Positions 34,901 to 43,265 of a stretch of DNA of 45,491 bases are shown here, piece by piece (the first letter of the stretch is position 1; every line of letters starts with the position of its first letter). The notes beneath the pieces were generated by a model. The model was not told the origin of the DNA. It searched no databases and saw nothing but the letters and a program-made list of their open reading frames with translations. Position numbers and translations under genes: made by a program. Origin of the DNA: Saprospiraceae bacterium (lineage in GTDB: Bacteria > Bacteroidota > Bacteroidia > Chitinophagales > Saprospiraceae); NCBI GenBank assembly GCA_020627785.1, contig JAHDGF010000021.1, forward strand, positions 25,889 to 71,379, given 5' to 3'.

Positions 34901-35486
34901 AATTTCCTTTCGCAGATTTTTCAGTTTGAGTAATCTTCAATCTTAAAGCTTTTTTAGCTTTCATTAATTGAGTTTTGGAAGTGTTTTCAGTGATTCCTAA
35001 TTGTTCAGCGATTTCTCTATGATTGAAGCCATCAACGACGTACATGTTGAATATTGTTCTGTAGCCTTTCGGCAAACTTACAATCATGTTGGTTAGATCT
35101 TTCAGTTTTAAATTATCTATTGCCTTTGGTTCTTCTGCTGGAAGTTCTCCTTTAATATCGACGATGTTGTCAAAGTTGCTTAGAATATTGTTTTTTCTTA
35201 AATATTGTAAGCAGACATTTATGGTGACTCTGTTTGACCAATTTACATATTTGCCCTTTTCGGGATTAAATTGATGAAGATCTTTGAAAATCTTGATGTA
35301 GGCTTCTTGTAATAAATCTTCAGCCTCTGGCCTATGCTTGACATATCTCAAGCAGGTCAACATATGCAACCGATAGTATCTCTTATACAGGATGTTAAAG
35401 GAATTTTTATTTCCCTTATTTATATCCTTAATAAGCTCTATGTCGGTTATGGTTTTCGTCAATGTTCTAATCCTATACATACTCAA
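34890..35486 (-). CDS. ECF-type RNA polymerase sigma factor
   Basis: A 198-residue sigma-70 family protein. Region 2 is at about residues 27-90 (FNILYKRYYRLHMLTCLRYV, AEDLLQEAYIKIFKDLHQF). Region 4 is at about 130-185 (LPKGYRTIFNMYVVDGFNHREIAEQLGITENTSKTQLMKAK) with an intact helix-turn-helix. It resembles the Bacteroidota SigW-like group. It is probably controlled by the overlapping downstream membrane protein. Confidence 0.93.
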   Translation of the reverse strand: MSMYRIRTLTKTITDIELIKDINKGNKNSFNILYKRYYRLHMLTCLRYVKHRPEAEDLLQEAYIKIFKDLHQFNPEKGKYVNWSNRVTINVCLQYLRKNNILSNFDNIVDIKGELPAEEPKAIDNLKLKDLTNMIVSLPKGYRTIFNMYVVDGFNHREIAEQLGITENTSKTQLMKAKKALRLKITQTEKSAKGNYAG

Positions 35487-35519
35487 TTAAATGAGATTAG
35501 GCAATAATTGTTTAAAAGT

Positions 35520-35543
35520 AGAGGGAAACAAATCTTTCCCTCT
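35520..35543 (-). terminator. Terminator of the fasciclin gene
   Basis: AGAGGGAAA (35520-35528) pairs perfectly with TTTCCCTCT (35535-35543) around a six-base loop. It lies 23 bases past the fasciclin stop codon, with a T-rich stretch on the minus strand beyond it. Confidence 0.75.
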
Positions 35544-35566
35544 TTATTGATCCAATCAGCAATACT

Positions 35567-36703
35567 TTATTTTTTGACGATTAGTTTTTTGAAAAACCGA
35601 CTTCCATTATTGTTTATTTCAACTAGGTACATGCCGTTTGTAAATTCTCTTACATCGAATATTTGATCTGATTTTACATTTGCGTAAGCGCCCACAATCA
35701 TACCTTTCATATCTACAATACGCACTTGAACCTGATCTGATTCTAATAAATTTAGATTCAAGGTGAAATTTTCAGTGGTCGGATTAGGGAAAACATTGAC
35801 GGTGGCAAAATCACTAATTACTTCCTCGGTTGAGGTCGTTCCTGGTAATAAAATCCCATTAATGGCATGAATTACTCCATTATCAACTCCAATATCCGCT
35901 TGGATGACTTGTGCATCTGAATTTATGAATACTCCATCATTGTTGATTGTAATATCTATGTCTTGACCATTAAGTGTTTCAGCAACTTGGCCATCTGAAA
36001 GGTCTGTTGATCTAATATCTCCTGCAACTACATGATATAATAAGATATCAGTTAATGCTCCCATTGGATCAGCTAGTAATACATCAAGTGTTCCGTCTGG
36101 TAGGGCAGCAAAAGCATCATCAACAGGCCCAAAAAGAGTTAATGGTCCCACTGAATTTAAAGCATCTTGAAGTCCAGCTGCTATAATGGCTGCTTCTAAG
36201 GTATTGTGTGCAGAACTTGCTTCAACTGCTTCAAAAATGGTCGTACGATAATCTAGTACAGCATCGATCACGTGCACAACTCCATTGTCTGCTTCAAGAT
36301 CCGCAACCGTAACTTTTGCATTGTCAATGAATACACCATCGTTATTAATGGCAACTATAACATCTCTATTCGCCAATGTAGTGACAAAGGCACCATCTGT
36401 TAAATCTGTGCTTAGAGCAGTAGAGCCTACGACGTGGTGAAGTAATATTTGTGTTAATACTCCATCTGGGTCCGCTAATAGTGCATCCACAAACCCATCT
36501 GGCAAAGCAGCAAATGCATCGTCTGTAGGAGCAAAAACAGTGAATGGACCATCCCCTGAAAGAGTTCCAGCCAAGTCTGCTGCCAAAACAGCAGCCTCCA
36601 GCGTATTATGATCATCGCTATTTACGATGATATCTACAACTGTGTTCTGTGCTGTCAGTCCAAAGCTGAGTAAGATTAGTAGACTTAGGTATAAATTCTT
36701 CAT
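35567..36703 (-). CDS. Two-domain fasciclin (FAS1) protein with type IX sorting domain
   Basis: A 378-residue product from the start at 36703, chosen because it opens the signal peptide MKNLYLSLLILLSFGLTAQ; an in-frame start 90 bases upstream adds a non-signal stretch. Two FAS1 domains follow (about 21-150 and 155-290), each with the H1 motif (GPFTVFAPTDDAFAALPDG; GPLTLFGPVDDAFAALPDG) and the H2-like end (DNGVVHVIDAVL; DNGVIHAINGIL). The last 75 residues are a type IX sorting domain (VNVFPNPTTENFTLNL...GMYLVEI...FKKLIVKK). It is a predicted surface adhesion protein. Confidence 0.93.
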   Translation of the reverse strand: MKNLYLSLLILLSFGLTAQNTVVDIIVNSDDHNTLEAAVLAADLAGTLSGDGPFTVFAPTDDAFAALPDGFVDALLADPDGVLTQILLHHVVGSTALSTDLTDGAFVTTLANRDVIVAINNDGVFIDNAKVTVADLEADNGVVHVIDAVLDYRTTIFEAVEASSAHNTLEAAIIAAGLQDALNSVGPLTLFGPVDDAFAALPDGTLDVLLADPMGALTDILLYHVVAGDIRSTDLSDGQVAETLNGQDIDITINNDGVFINSDAQVIQADIGVDNGVIHAINGILLPGTTSTEEVISDFATVNVFPNPTTENFTLNLNLLESDQVQVRIVDMKGMIVGAYANVKSDQIFDVREFTNGMYLVEINNNGSRFFKKLIVKK

Positions 36704-36859
36704 TTGATAATTTTTATTGTTTGTATTAGAAGAAGTGCAGAAAAGGGTCAAAGGGTTGCCTGAGGAAAAAATATTCTTAGAATTCAAGTGCATTTATAAA
36801 TGATTAATCCCTTAGGAGTGATAGTTACCTATAATCTGTAAATTGTTGGGATATTGAGC

Positions 36860-38305
36860 ATGATGCAGCATAAGCAAAAGGTAAAAACCATATATGAAGA
36901 AATTAGGCCTGCCTTAGAAATATTTGATTGGCGAAGAAAGGAGGCCTTAAAAAAGACCACTGATCTCAGTGTGGTTTTGTTCGTGATTTGTTTGATTGTT
37001 GTTGGGGTAGTGAGTCTATCTTCTATCGCTACTCCATTAAAGTTATTTATTGCATCATTGGTGGCAGCTGTTAGCATTGGGATATCCACTACTTATCGTC
37101 GAAAGTATATCAAGAAGTTTAAAAAGGATTTATCTGAATTGTTGTTTGATAGAGAAGGAATTCAAGCAACCCATGAATCCTTTAATCAGATTTACTCTGG
37201 ACATTTTAAACAATCTGATCTTTTTGAAGAAGGAAATGAGTTTACTGGGGAAGACTTGATTACCGGTGTCAAAGGAGATTTATATTTTATTGGCTCGGAA
37301 TTGAGAGCAGCTTATGTCAGGCGCAGAAAGAACTTACCTGATATCAACCGATTTGGCTTCAACGGTAAGGAAAAGGATGATGGAGGAGAATGGGGGTCTG
37401 ATACGAATTATGATTATGGGTTTAGGATTTATAATCCTAGAATTGGGAAGTTCTTGAGTGTGGATCCGTTGGCAAAAAAGTATGCAGGAATTTCACCATA
37501 TGCATTTGTTGGAAATATGCCTAATCTTGCAATGGAAGTAGATGGTAGATATTTTGTGATTCGTGGATCAAAAGAGTACAAGCAGTTTATTAATAGGCAA
37601 TTAGCTTTACTTCAATTAACAGATGCTGGCAGGCAAGTTTACCTAGCTATAAAAAATTCACCCCATCCAGTGACCATAAGGGAAGCACGCCAAGCAGATT
37701 ATGAAGCTGCAAAACACAGACTACGGGAAGTTCCTTTTACCGCTATGCATATCTCAGATGCAGAAATTGCGTCTTATAATGATCGAACAAATACTTTGTT
37801 AATCAATCATAAGTCAAACCTTAGTTTGGGTTTATTTTCAAGTACTGATATTCTTCCTGTAATTGCCCATGAACTGTATCATGCTTATACAGATAATATT
37901 GATTATGAGAATAAAAAAAGTCTTCTTGAAGGAGATAGAAAATATTTGTCCAATAATCAAATTATGGAATGGCCAGCGATGGCATTTGAAAATTATATTA
38001 GAGATATTTTCTCCTTTAGCAGAAGATCACAATATGGATATAAAGCTGGGTTTTTTGGAAAAAATGAAATTGCCAAAAGATTTGATGCATTGTTTTATCA
38101 AAAACATAATCCAAACGATCTTAATTCTAAGATTGAAATATTGAGTTATGGTATTAACCCTTTAAGAGAAGTCAATAGTATGGATAATGTTCCATCTTTA
38201 GGTTTATACATAGCAACTGGAGAAATCAAATATACTAAGCAAGGAGATGATTCAAGTCAAAATTATATTCAAACTCAGGAAATACCTACTCATTCCATAA
38301 AATAA
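36860..38305 (+). CDS. Chimeric DUF3137-RHS core-metallopeptidase toxin
   Basis: About 481 residues from ATG 36860 (36863, or TTG 36854, are alternatives). Residue numbers below count from TTG 36854. Residues 1-157 match the N-terminal half of DUF3137 membrane proteins: an acidic head, two membrane helices (about 38-59 and 61-80), a basic loop and GEDLITGVKGDLYFIGSELRA. From about residue 165 the protein is an RHS repeat-associated core (NRFGFNGKEKDDGGEW, YDYGFRIYNPRIGKFLSVDP, SPYAFVGNMPN). After VDGRYF comes a variable tip with zinc site HELYH (339-343) and Glu372 in MEWPAMAFENYIRD, as in M91-like tips. It is a predicted cytotoxic effector, anchored rather than secreted by the usual RHS shell, which is missing. 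Confidence 0.75.
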   Translation: MMQHKQKVKTIYEEIRPALEIFDWRRKEALKKTTDLSVVLFVICLIVVGVVSLSSIATPLKLFIASLVAAVSIGISTTYRRKYIKKFKKDLSELLFDREGIQATHESFNQIYSGHFKQSDLFEEGNEFTGEDLITGVKGDLYFIGSELRAAYVRRRKNLPDINRFGFNGKEKDDGGEWGSDTNYDYGFRIYNPRIGKFLSVDPLAKKYAGISPYAFVGNMPNLAMEVDGRYFVIRGSKEYKQFINRQLALLQLTDAGRQVYLAIKNSPHPVTIREARQADYEAAKHRLREVPFTAMHISDAEIASYNDRTNTLLINHKSNLSLGLFSSTDILPVIAHELYHAYTDNIDYENKKSLLEGDRKYLSNNQIMEWPAMAFENYIRDIFSFSRRSQYGYKAGFFGKNEIAKRFDALFYQKHNPNDLNSKIEILSYGINPLREVNSMDNVPSLGLYIATGEIKYTKQGDDSSQNYIQTQEIPTHSIK

Positions 38306-38332
38306 CTTAATGCTCACTAGAATATAGTTTCT

Positions 38333-39001
38333 ATGAAATACATGATAATTATAATAATAGTTCTTTTTAGCAGTTGCATTTCTAAATCGGTGAATTCCGA
38401 TTTATCAAAAAAGTCAAAAGCTCTTAATTTAAATTCGTTTGAAGAGTTAGTAAACCAATCTATTTTGGAATCCTCAGTAGATACAATCAATATAAATAGA
38501 GTTTTGGAATATAGGTCTGACTTTTTTGATAAGGTCAAAGAGAATCTTATTGAAAGCGATAGAGATTTTCTATTAATCGAGGAGATTGATTATTACAATG
38601 ATGATTACTATGCTATCCTTATATTGTATTCTTTCCATGAAATATCAGTATTCAAATATCAAACTTTGCATCGGGAGAATGACCAATATTTTAAGTATGA
38701 AAAAAATATTGATAATGATAGATTTAATTTTTTAGTATTTCATTTAGGACATAACATCATAATCGAACCGTCAAAACAATTCGAAGTTTTGGATGAAGTG
38801 ACAACAAATACAATTATTTCAAAACTTAGAAATCATCCAAGTGAATTTTATTTTTCAGAATTTAAAAATTTGAGGGAATCAATAATTAAACTTAGGCAAA
38901 AACTTGGTGATACAATTTCAACAGACAACAAAGACGAATTCTTACGATATGAATTACTTTCAAATATTAATTATCTAATTATTATGTCGACGGAGTTTTA
39001 G
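38333..39001 (+). CDS. Putative immunity lipoprotein for the RHS-tip toxin
   Basis: A 222-residue protein, very AT-rich in codon use. MKYMIIIIIVLFSSC is a lipoprotein signal (Cys15). The mature part is acidic and mixed alpha/beta, with no recognised family. It starts 27 bases after the toxin gene on the same strand, the normal place of a cognate immunity gene in polymorphic toxin systems. Envelope location would fit a toxin acting at or crossing the envelope. Assigned by position only. Confidence 0.5.
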   Translation: MKYMIIIIIVLFSSCISKSVNSDLSKKSKALNLNSFEELVNQSILESSVDTININRVLEYRSDFFDKVKENLIESDRDFLLIEEIDYYNDDYYAILILYSFHEISVFKYQTLHRENDQYFKYEKNIDNDRFNFLVFHLGHNIIIEPSKQFEVLDEVTTNTIISKLRNHPSEFYFSEFKNLRESIIKLRQKLGDTISTDNKDEFLRYELLSNINYLIIMSTEF

Positions 39002-39139
39002 TTCTTTATCGATTATGTCAGTTTAGCAGATCAATAATTATGATATCAATTGTTATTAATTACAAAATCAAACCAAACCTACTGTCCTATATTTGGGGGA
39101 TTCCGCAAATCATGTGTCCTTGTAAATTACTATTATTTT

Positions 39140-39475
39140 TTACAACATAGAAATCTTAGCAGATCGAATGAAGTGGTCGATATTAAGAAGTAGGGATTTT
39201 CTTTGGTCTTCAGGTAGATTAATGATGTCCTGAAATCGTTGTAACATTTTGGGGTCTTTGAATAGATCTGCGGAATCTGTTTCCCCAAGTAAATACCCAA
39301 CAGTAGTTTCTAGAATTTTAGCAAGCTTTTTTGCAGCTTCAATAGAAGGGTTCATTTCGTCACGTTCGTACTTGCCTATAGTAGTGTGTGAAGTATTAAA
39401 GATCTCAGCCAGTTCTTTCTGCGATAAATTTTTTGCCTTCCTACATTCTGCAAGCCTTTTGCCAAAAGAGTCCAT
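39140..39475 (-). CDS. XRE-family HTH regulator
   Basis: A 111-residue protein. Residues about 5-62 form a Cro/C1 helix-turn-helix (GKRLAECRKAKNLSQKELAE, TSHTTIGKYERDEMNPSIEA, ILETTVGYLLGE). A short helical tail follows, possibly for dimerisation. It is transcribed away from the ATPase gene, so it may repress both itself and the mobile-element operon from the 152-base shared region. That region contains ACCC...GGGT arms around CCAAATA near 39502-39516. Confidence 0.9.
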   Translation of the reverse strand: MDSFGKRLAECRKAKNLSQKELAEIFNTSHTTIGKYERDEMNPSIEAAKKLAKILETTVGYLLGETDSADLFKDPKMLQRFQDIINLPEDQRKSLLLNIDHFIRSAKISML

Positions 39476-39627
39476 AAATACACCTAATTATAGTCTAATA
39501 AACCCCCAAATAGGGTATTGAGACAAAGATATGTATATTAAAATGGGTATGGAAATATAGAAATGTTGTTGTTATGAATAGAATTATGTTTCTTTGTACA
39601 TAATAATGTGTTTATAACTTTTTTTAG

Positions 39628-40206
39628 ATGCCCTCTCAGTTTAATAAGTCTAACGCAGAATCCCTCCGCTACCAGAATGGAATCCTCAAGCTCACGGCTT
39701 TAGGAGGCATCAAGCTTGATGGCTTAGACAGAATGCGAGTTACTTTAAAAGTGGAGTTGAAACAATCCAGCATTCCACCCATCAGACATAATCTAGATTT
39801 ATACAATGACAATCAACTAGAGAAGTTTATTAGAAAGGTATCAGAGCGCATGGAGATAGCTACATCTGTCATCGCAGCAAGTCTCGCAGAACTCACAGAG
39901 CAACTAGAAATCTACCGTTTAGAAGAAATCAAAAACAAGCAACCAGAAATCCCGCAAGCTCCTGTGCTGGGTGCTGACCAAAGAAAGGAAGCTATAGATT
40001 TTTTAAAAGCTCCAGGTTTGATGAAACGGACGGGTGATTTACTAGGAGCGTCAGGCATCATTGGTGAAGAATTAAATCGCCTTCTAATCTATGCTATTTT
40101 TACGAGCAGAAAATGTGCACAACCATTACATGTAGTTTGCTTTGGATCAAGTGGAACAGGGAAGACGCATTTACAATCAGCAGTGGGAGATGTAATGCCA
40201 GAATAA
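39628..40206 (+). pseudogene. AAA+ ATPase of a mobile element, N-terminal fragment
   Basis: 192 residues up to an in-frame TAA at 40204-40206. Residues about 1-110 are an N-terminal helical domain. GASGIIGEELNRLLIY leads into the Walker A motif GSSGTGKT (173-180). The frame continues past the stop with the rest of the ATPase (Walker B and sensor regions at 40210-40620), showing that this is one gene split by a nonsense change. The product alone would have Walker A but no Walker B. The full gene resembles helicase-type AAA+ ATPases of Bacteroidota elements that sit before paired integrases; the precise family is not certain. Confidence 0.7.
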
Positions 40207-40209
40207 GAT

Positions 40210-40656
40210 GTGATAGAAATCACAACCTTATCAGAGAATGCCTTTTATTACTTTGGAAGAATAGAGCTAAAACACAAGATCATCTTAATCGAAGATCTGG
40301 ACGGCGCAGAAAATGTATTGTATCCATTAAGAGAACTGCAAAGTAAAAGAAGGATCAGCAAAACGATTGCGCACAAGAATGCGAAAGGAGAAACCAAGAC
40401 AGTACACCTAGTCGTAGAAGGTCCAGTATGCGTGTCAGGTTGTACCACCAGAGAATACATCTATGAAGACAATGCCAACAGAAGTTTTTTAATATACCTG
40501 GAGGAAAGCGAGACCCAAGACGCACAGATCATGGATTATCAACGAAAGATATCCGCAGGAAAAGTAGACTTCGACGAACAAGATAAGATCAAGACATTAT
40601 ATAAAGAATGTACAACGAGTCTTACGTCCCGTGAAGATCATCAACCCATATGCTGA
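40210..40656 (+). pseudogene. AAA+ ATPase of a mobile element, middle fragment
   Basis: In the same frame as the fragment before it, after the TAA at 40204-40206. It carries the Walker B segment HKIILIEDLDGAE, a sensor-like region (VEGPVCVSGCTTREYIYEDN), an arginine-finger-like NRSFLIYLEES, and a helical stretch (DFDEQDKIKTLYKE). The real sequence then moves to frame +1 near 40606 (continuing NVQRVLRPVKIINPYAEKLN); in the original frame it reads an unrelated CTTSLTSREDHQPIC and stops. Loss of one A in GAA(A)ATG would explain this. It has no convincing start codon of its own. Confidence 0.65.
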
Positions 40657-41209
40657 GAAACTAAACATCCCAGCCGAAGTTCTAAAACCAAGAAGAACGA
40701 ACAACCACTATCTACAGTTTATAGAAGTCATTACTTATTATCATCAGTATCAGCGAGAAGAAAAGGTAGACAAACAAACAGGCGAAGTCTATATCGAAAC
40801 CACCCTTGAAGACATCGAGGAAGCCAACAAGTTATTAGCAGAAATCCTGCTTAGAAAATCAGATGAACTCACGGGTGCATGTAGAAACTACCTAGAGCAA
40901 GTGAAGCATTACATCAAGGAGCGAGAGAAGAACAACCAGTCAGAAGAACCAAACATAGGATTTACGAATCGAGAAATCCGCCGAGCCTTACGCGTAAATC
41001 CCAACAATCAAAAACGCTACAACCTAAGCTTAATTAGTAATCACTACATCAGAAAGGTAAAAGGAAAGAAAGGTCAAGCCTACCATTATCAGATCGTGAG
41101 TTATGAAGAGTTTACGGCATTGCAAAGTAAGATTACCAATGTACTAGACGATAATCTAAAGAAGCTGAGAGCAAAGAAAGGCAAGAAAGCCCCTGTCGCG
41201 GTCGCATAA
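40631..41209 (+). pseudogene. AAA+ ATPase of a mobile element, C-terminal fragment
   Basis: 192 residues in the +1 frame relative to the middle fragment, overlapping it. It begins MKIINPYAEKLNIP only because GTG 40631 allows a start; the homologous reading continues from NVQRVLRPVK upstream. It contains a long acidic helix (LEDIEEANKLLAEILL) and a C-terminal winged-helix-like segment (TNREIRRALRVNPNNQKRYN, KGKKGQAYHYQIVSYEEF). Its basic tail is KKLRAKKGKKAPVAVA. Together with the two upstream pieces it completes a protein of roughly 525 residues. Confidence 0.65.
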
Positions 41210-41224
41210 ATCAAGAAAGAAAGA

Positions 41225-41309
41225 GTGGTTCACTGGTTCAGTAGTGGTTCACTAGAGGAAATGAACCAGTTTTTACTTAGAGAATCAATGAGTTAGGTGA
41301 GTGGTTCAC
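41225..41309. repeat. GTGGTTCAC direct repeats and inverted arm before the integrases
   Basis: GTGGTTCAC occurs at 41225-41233, 41244-41252 and 41301-41309. ACTGGTTCA at 41232-41240 and TGAACCAGT at 41262-41270 are perfect inverted arms. They fill the 169-base gap between the broken ATPase and the first integrase. They could bind the regulator or an excision factor, or be remnants of a repetitive coding tail. Confidence 0.4.
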
Positions 41310-41378
41310 GTGGTTCTCCGAAAAGGTAAAGTGGACTAAAAAAAATAGCTATAAATCGCCCGTCAAAATACTCATTAG

Positions 41379-42299
41379 ATGCGCAAACTTCTCTTAAAAA
41401 ACAGCAGTTACGAATACTTACAAACGGCCTTTGCAGAATGGTTGAACGTACTGGGTTATTGTTGGCAGACAGGTTACACGATGCCATCGATCGTACGCGA
41501 GTTCCTACACTTTTTAGAAAGCCGCAAGGTTTTACACATCACACAACTGAGACAACAACACTATAAAAAATACTATGACCATATCATGGCCAGAGCGAAT
41601 GAAAGAAGAGGGGGAGGACTTAGTAATAATTATATCAACAAACACATCCAAGCCTTAGAGAAGTTCTACGAGTTCTTAAATCACATTGGAGTAAAGAACA
41701 TTCCACCCGTTACACTTCGACCGCTGAAGCTACCCAAAAGACACACGGTCGTTCTGACCAAAGCAGAAATAGAACAAATGTATGAAGCCACAAAGCTAGA
41801 AAGTGGCCTCAGCCATCAACAGGCGATCAATGCCAGAGATCGAGCGATACTCACGGTGTTTTACGGATGTGGTCTGAGAAGAAACGAAGGTGTGAACTTA
41901 ATCGTTGGAGACATCAACTTTGATACAAGAATCTTGCATGTAAGAAAAGGGAAGAACTATAAAGAACGCTTGGTTCCGATCAGCAGAAGAGGCATTGACT
42001 ATTTACAAGCATGGGTGTATGATTACAGAAGAGGATTATTAAAGACGATGACAGAGCCAGCCTTGTTTGTTGGTAAAAGAGGCAAGCCACTGCATGCAAA
42101 CACCTTGTACAGACGAGTAAAAATGATCCAGATACAAACCGATGACCCAGTATTACAAAGAAAAGATATTGGGCTTCATACGCTACGGCACAGCATAGCC
42201 ACCCACCTACTTCAAAACGGAATGGAATTAAAAAAGATACAACGCTTCCTAGGACATAGCAGCTTAGAAAGTACTCAGCAATACACACATTTAATATGA
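41379..42299 (+). CDS. Tyrosine recombinase, catalytically complete
   Basis: A 306-residue XerC/D-like integrase. A SAM-like N-terminal DNA-binding domain occupies about 10-105. The catalytic domain has Arg167 (GCGLRRNEG), Lys192 (RKGKNYKERL), His267 and Arg270 (LHTLRHSIATHLL), His293 (FLGHSSLEST) and Tyr302 (QQYTH). All six positions are intact, so it should cut and rejoin DNA at a specific site. Its stop overlaps the start of a second recombinase (ATGA). Confidence 0.93.
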   Translation: MRKLLLKNSSYEYLQTAFAEWLNVLGYCWQTGYTMPSIVREFLHFLESRKVLHITQLRQQHYKKYYDHIMARANERRGGGLSNNYINKHIQALEKFYEFLNHIGVKNIPPVTLRPLKLPKRHTVVLTKAEIEQMYEATKLESGLSHQQAINARDRAILTVFYGCGLRRNEGVNLIVGDINFDTRILHVRKGKNYKERLVPISRRGIDYLQAWVYDYRRGLLKTMTEPALFVGKRGKPLHANTLYRRVKMIQIQTDDPVLQRKDIGLHTLRHSIATHLLQNGMELKKIQRFLGHSSLESTQQYTHLI

Positions 42300-43243
42300 A
42301 CAGCTTCAAAGAATACTTAGAGTCTTTTGGCAAGAGCAAGAGCACGGTGAAACATTACAATAGTTATGCACTAGACTTTTTAGCGTGGTTAGATCGAGAT
42401 AAAACAGAGGTAGAAAATGCAAGTGCTAAAGAAGTCATGAGCTATATGAATCATCTGCAGAAATCAAAACTAAACGGAGGGCGAGAACAATGTAACCAAA
42501 CCAGAAATACAAGACTGAGCGTCATCAAGCAGTTTTTTAACTGGCAGATAGAACAAGGAAAACGGACAGATAACCCAGTAGCACACCTGAAGATCAGAGG
42601 CGCCAAAACAAGTAAACTTTATCCGATATTAAGTCTGCAAGATCTGGATGGACTCTATATGAATTATGAAGTTCCGAGCATGGAAGATCCAAGAGCTTCG
42701 CGAAACTGGTTTGCTGGATACCGATTGAGTAAATCTAGAAACAAAGCCATCATAAGTTTGATGGTAAACCAAGGCATGACGACACCAGAGATAGAAAAGT
42801 TGACAACAAAAGATCTGAAGTTGAAGGAAGGAATGTTACACATTAAAGGTTCGAGAAAAAGCAATGAACGCACCTTAGACTTAAAATCTAATCAGATCAT
42901 TGAGTTGATGGAATATGAGTACAAGACGAGAAAGGAGCTACTAAAATATCAAGCAGAAAAGACGGGTCGATTGTTTTTATCGATGCCGAGGTCTGGTCAG
43001 AGCTTGGCGGCAGATAGTCTACAAATCTGGAAAGGATTAAGTAAAGAGATCAAGGAAAGACACAAGAACTTCATCAACTTTAAGCAGGTCAGAACGAGTG
43101 TGATTACTCATTGGTTGAAGCAACATAACTTGCGACAGGTGCAGTACATGGCGGGTCATAGATACGTGAGTAGCACAGAGAAATATCTGGCGAATCATAC
43201 GGAGGATTTATTGGCGGATATAGATATGTATCATCCGTTTTGA
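42296..43243 (+). CDS. Second tyrosine recombinase with altered catalytic residues
   Basis: A 315-residue protein with core-binding domain (about 1-95) and catalytic fold. The first Arg of the active site is replaced (NQGMTTPEIEKL, Thr162), and the HxxR box reads FKQVRTSVITHWL (Lys263 for His, Arg266 kept, Thr267 for the following His). His288 (AGHRYVS) and the nucleophile-position Tyr297 (STEKYL) remain. It may be inactive or a partner modulating the first enzyme. Start overlaps the first recombinase by four bases; the YhcG gene starts 16 bases later. Confidence 0.9.
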   Translation: MNSFKEYLESFGKSKSTVKHYNSYALDFLAWLDRDKTEVENASAKEVMSYMNHLQKSKLNGGREQCNQTRNTRLSVIKQFFNWQIEQGKRTDNPVAHLKIRGAKTSKLYPILSLQDLDGLYMNYEVPSMEDPRASRNWFAGYRLSKSRNKAIISLMVNQGMTTPEIEKLTTKDLKLKEGMLHIKGSRKSNERTLDLKSNQIIELMEYEYKTRKELLKYQAEKTGRLFLSMPRSGQSLAADSLQIWKGLSKEIKERHKNFINFKQVRTSVITHWLKQHNLRQVQYMAGHRYVSSTEKYLANHTEDLLADIDMYHPF

Positions 43244-43252
43244 AGGATGAGG

Positions 43253-43265
43253 TCGCAAAATGCGA
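43253..43265. repeat. Left 13-base palindrome bracketing the YhcG gene
   Basis: TCGCAAAATGCGA: arms TCGCA/TGCGA around AAA. It differs from the right copy (44328-44340) in two central bases. The ATG at 43260 lies inside it. Confidence 0.55.

Noticed and set aside
36704..36793. 30-residue extension of the fasciclin protein
   Set aside because: A proper signal peptide begins at 36703; the extension would hide it.
39002..39139. Possible left end (att site) of the mobile element
   Set aside because: I compared it by eye with the right edge and found no shared direct repeat long enough to claim.
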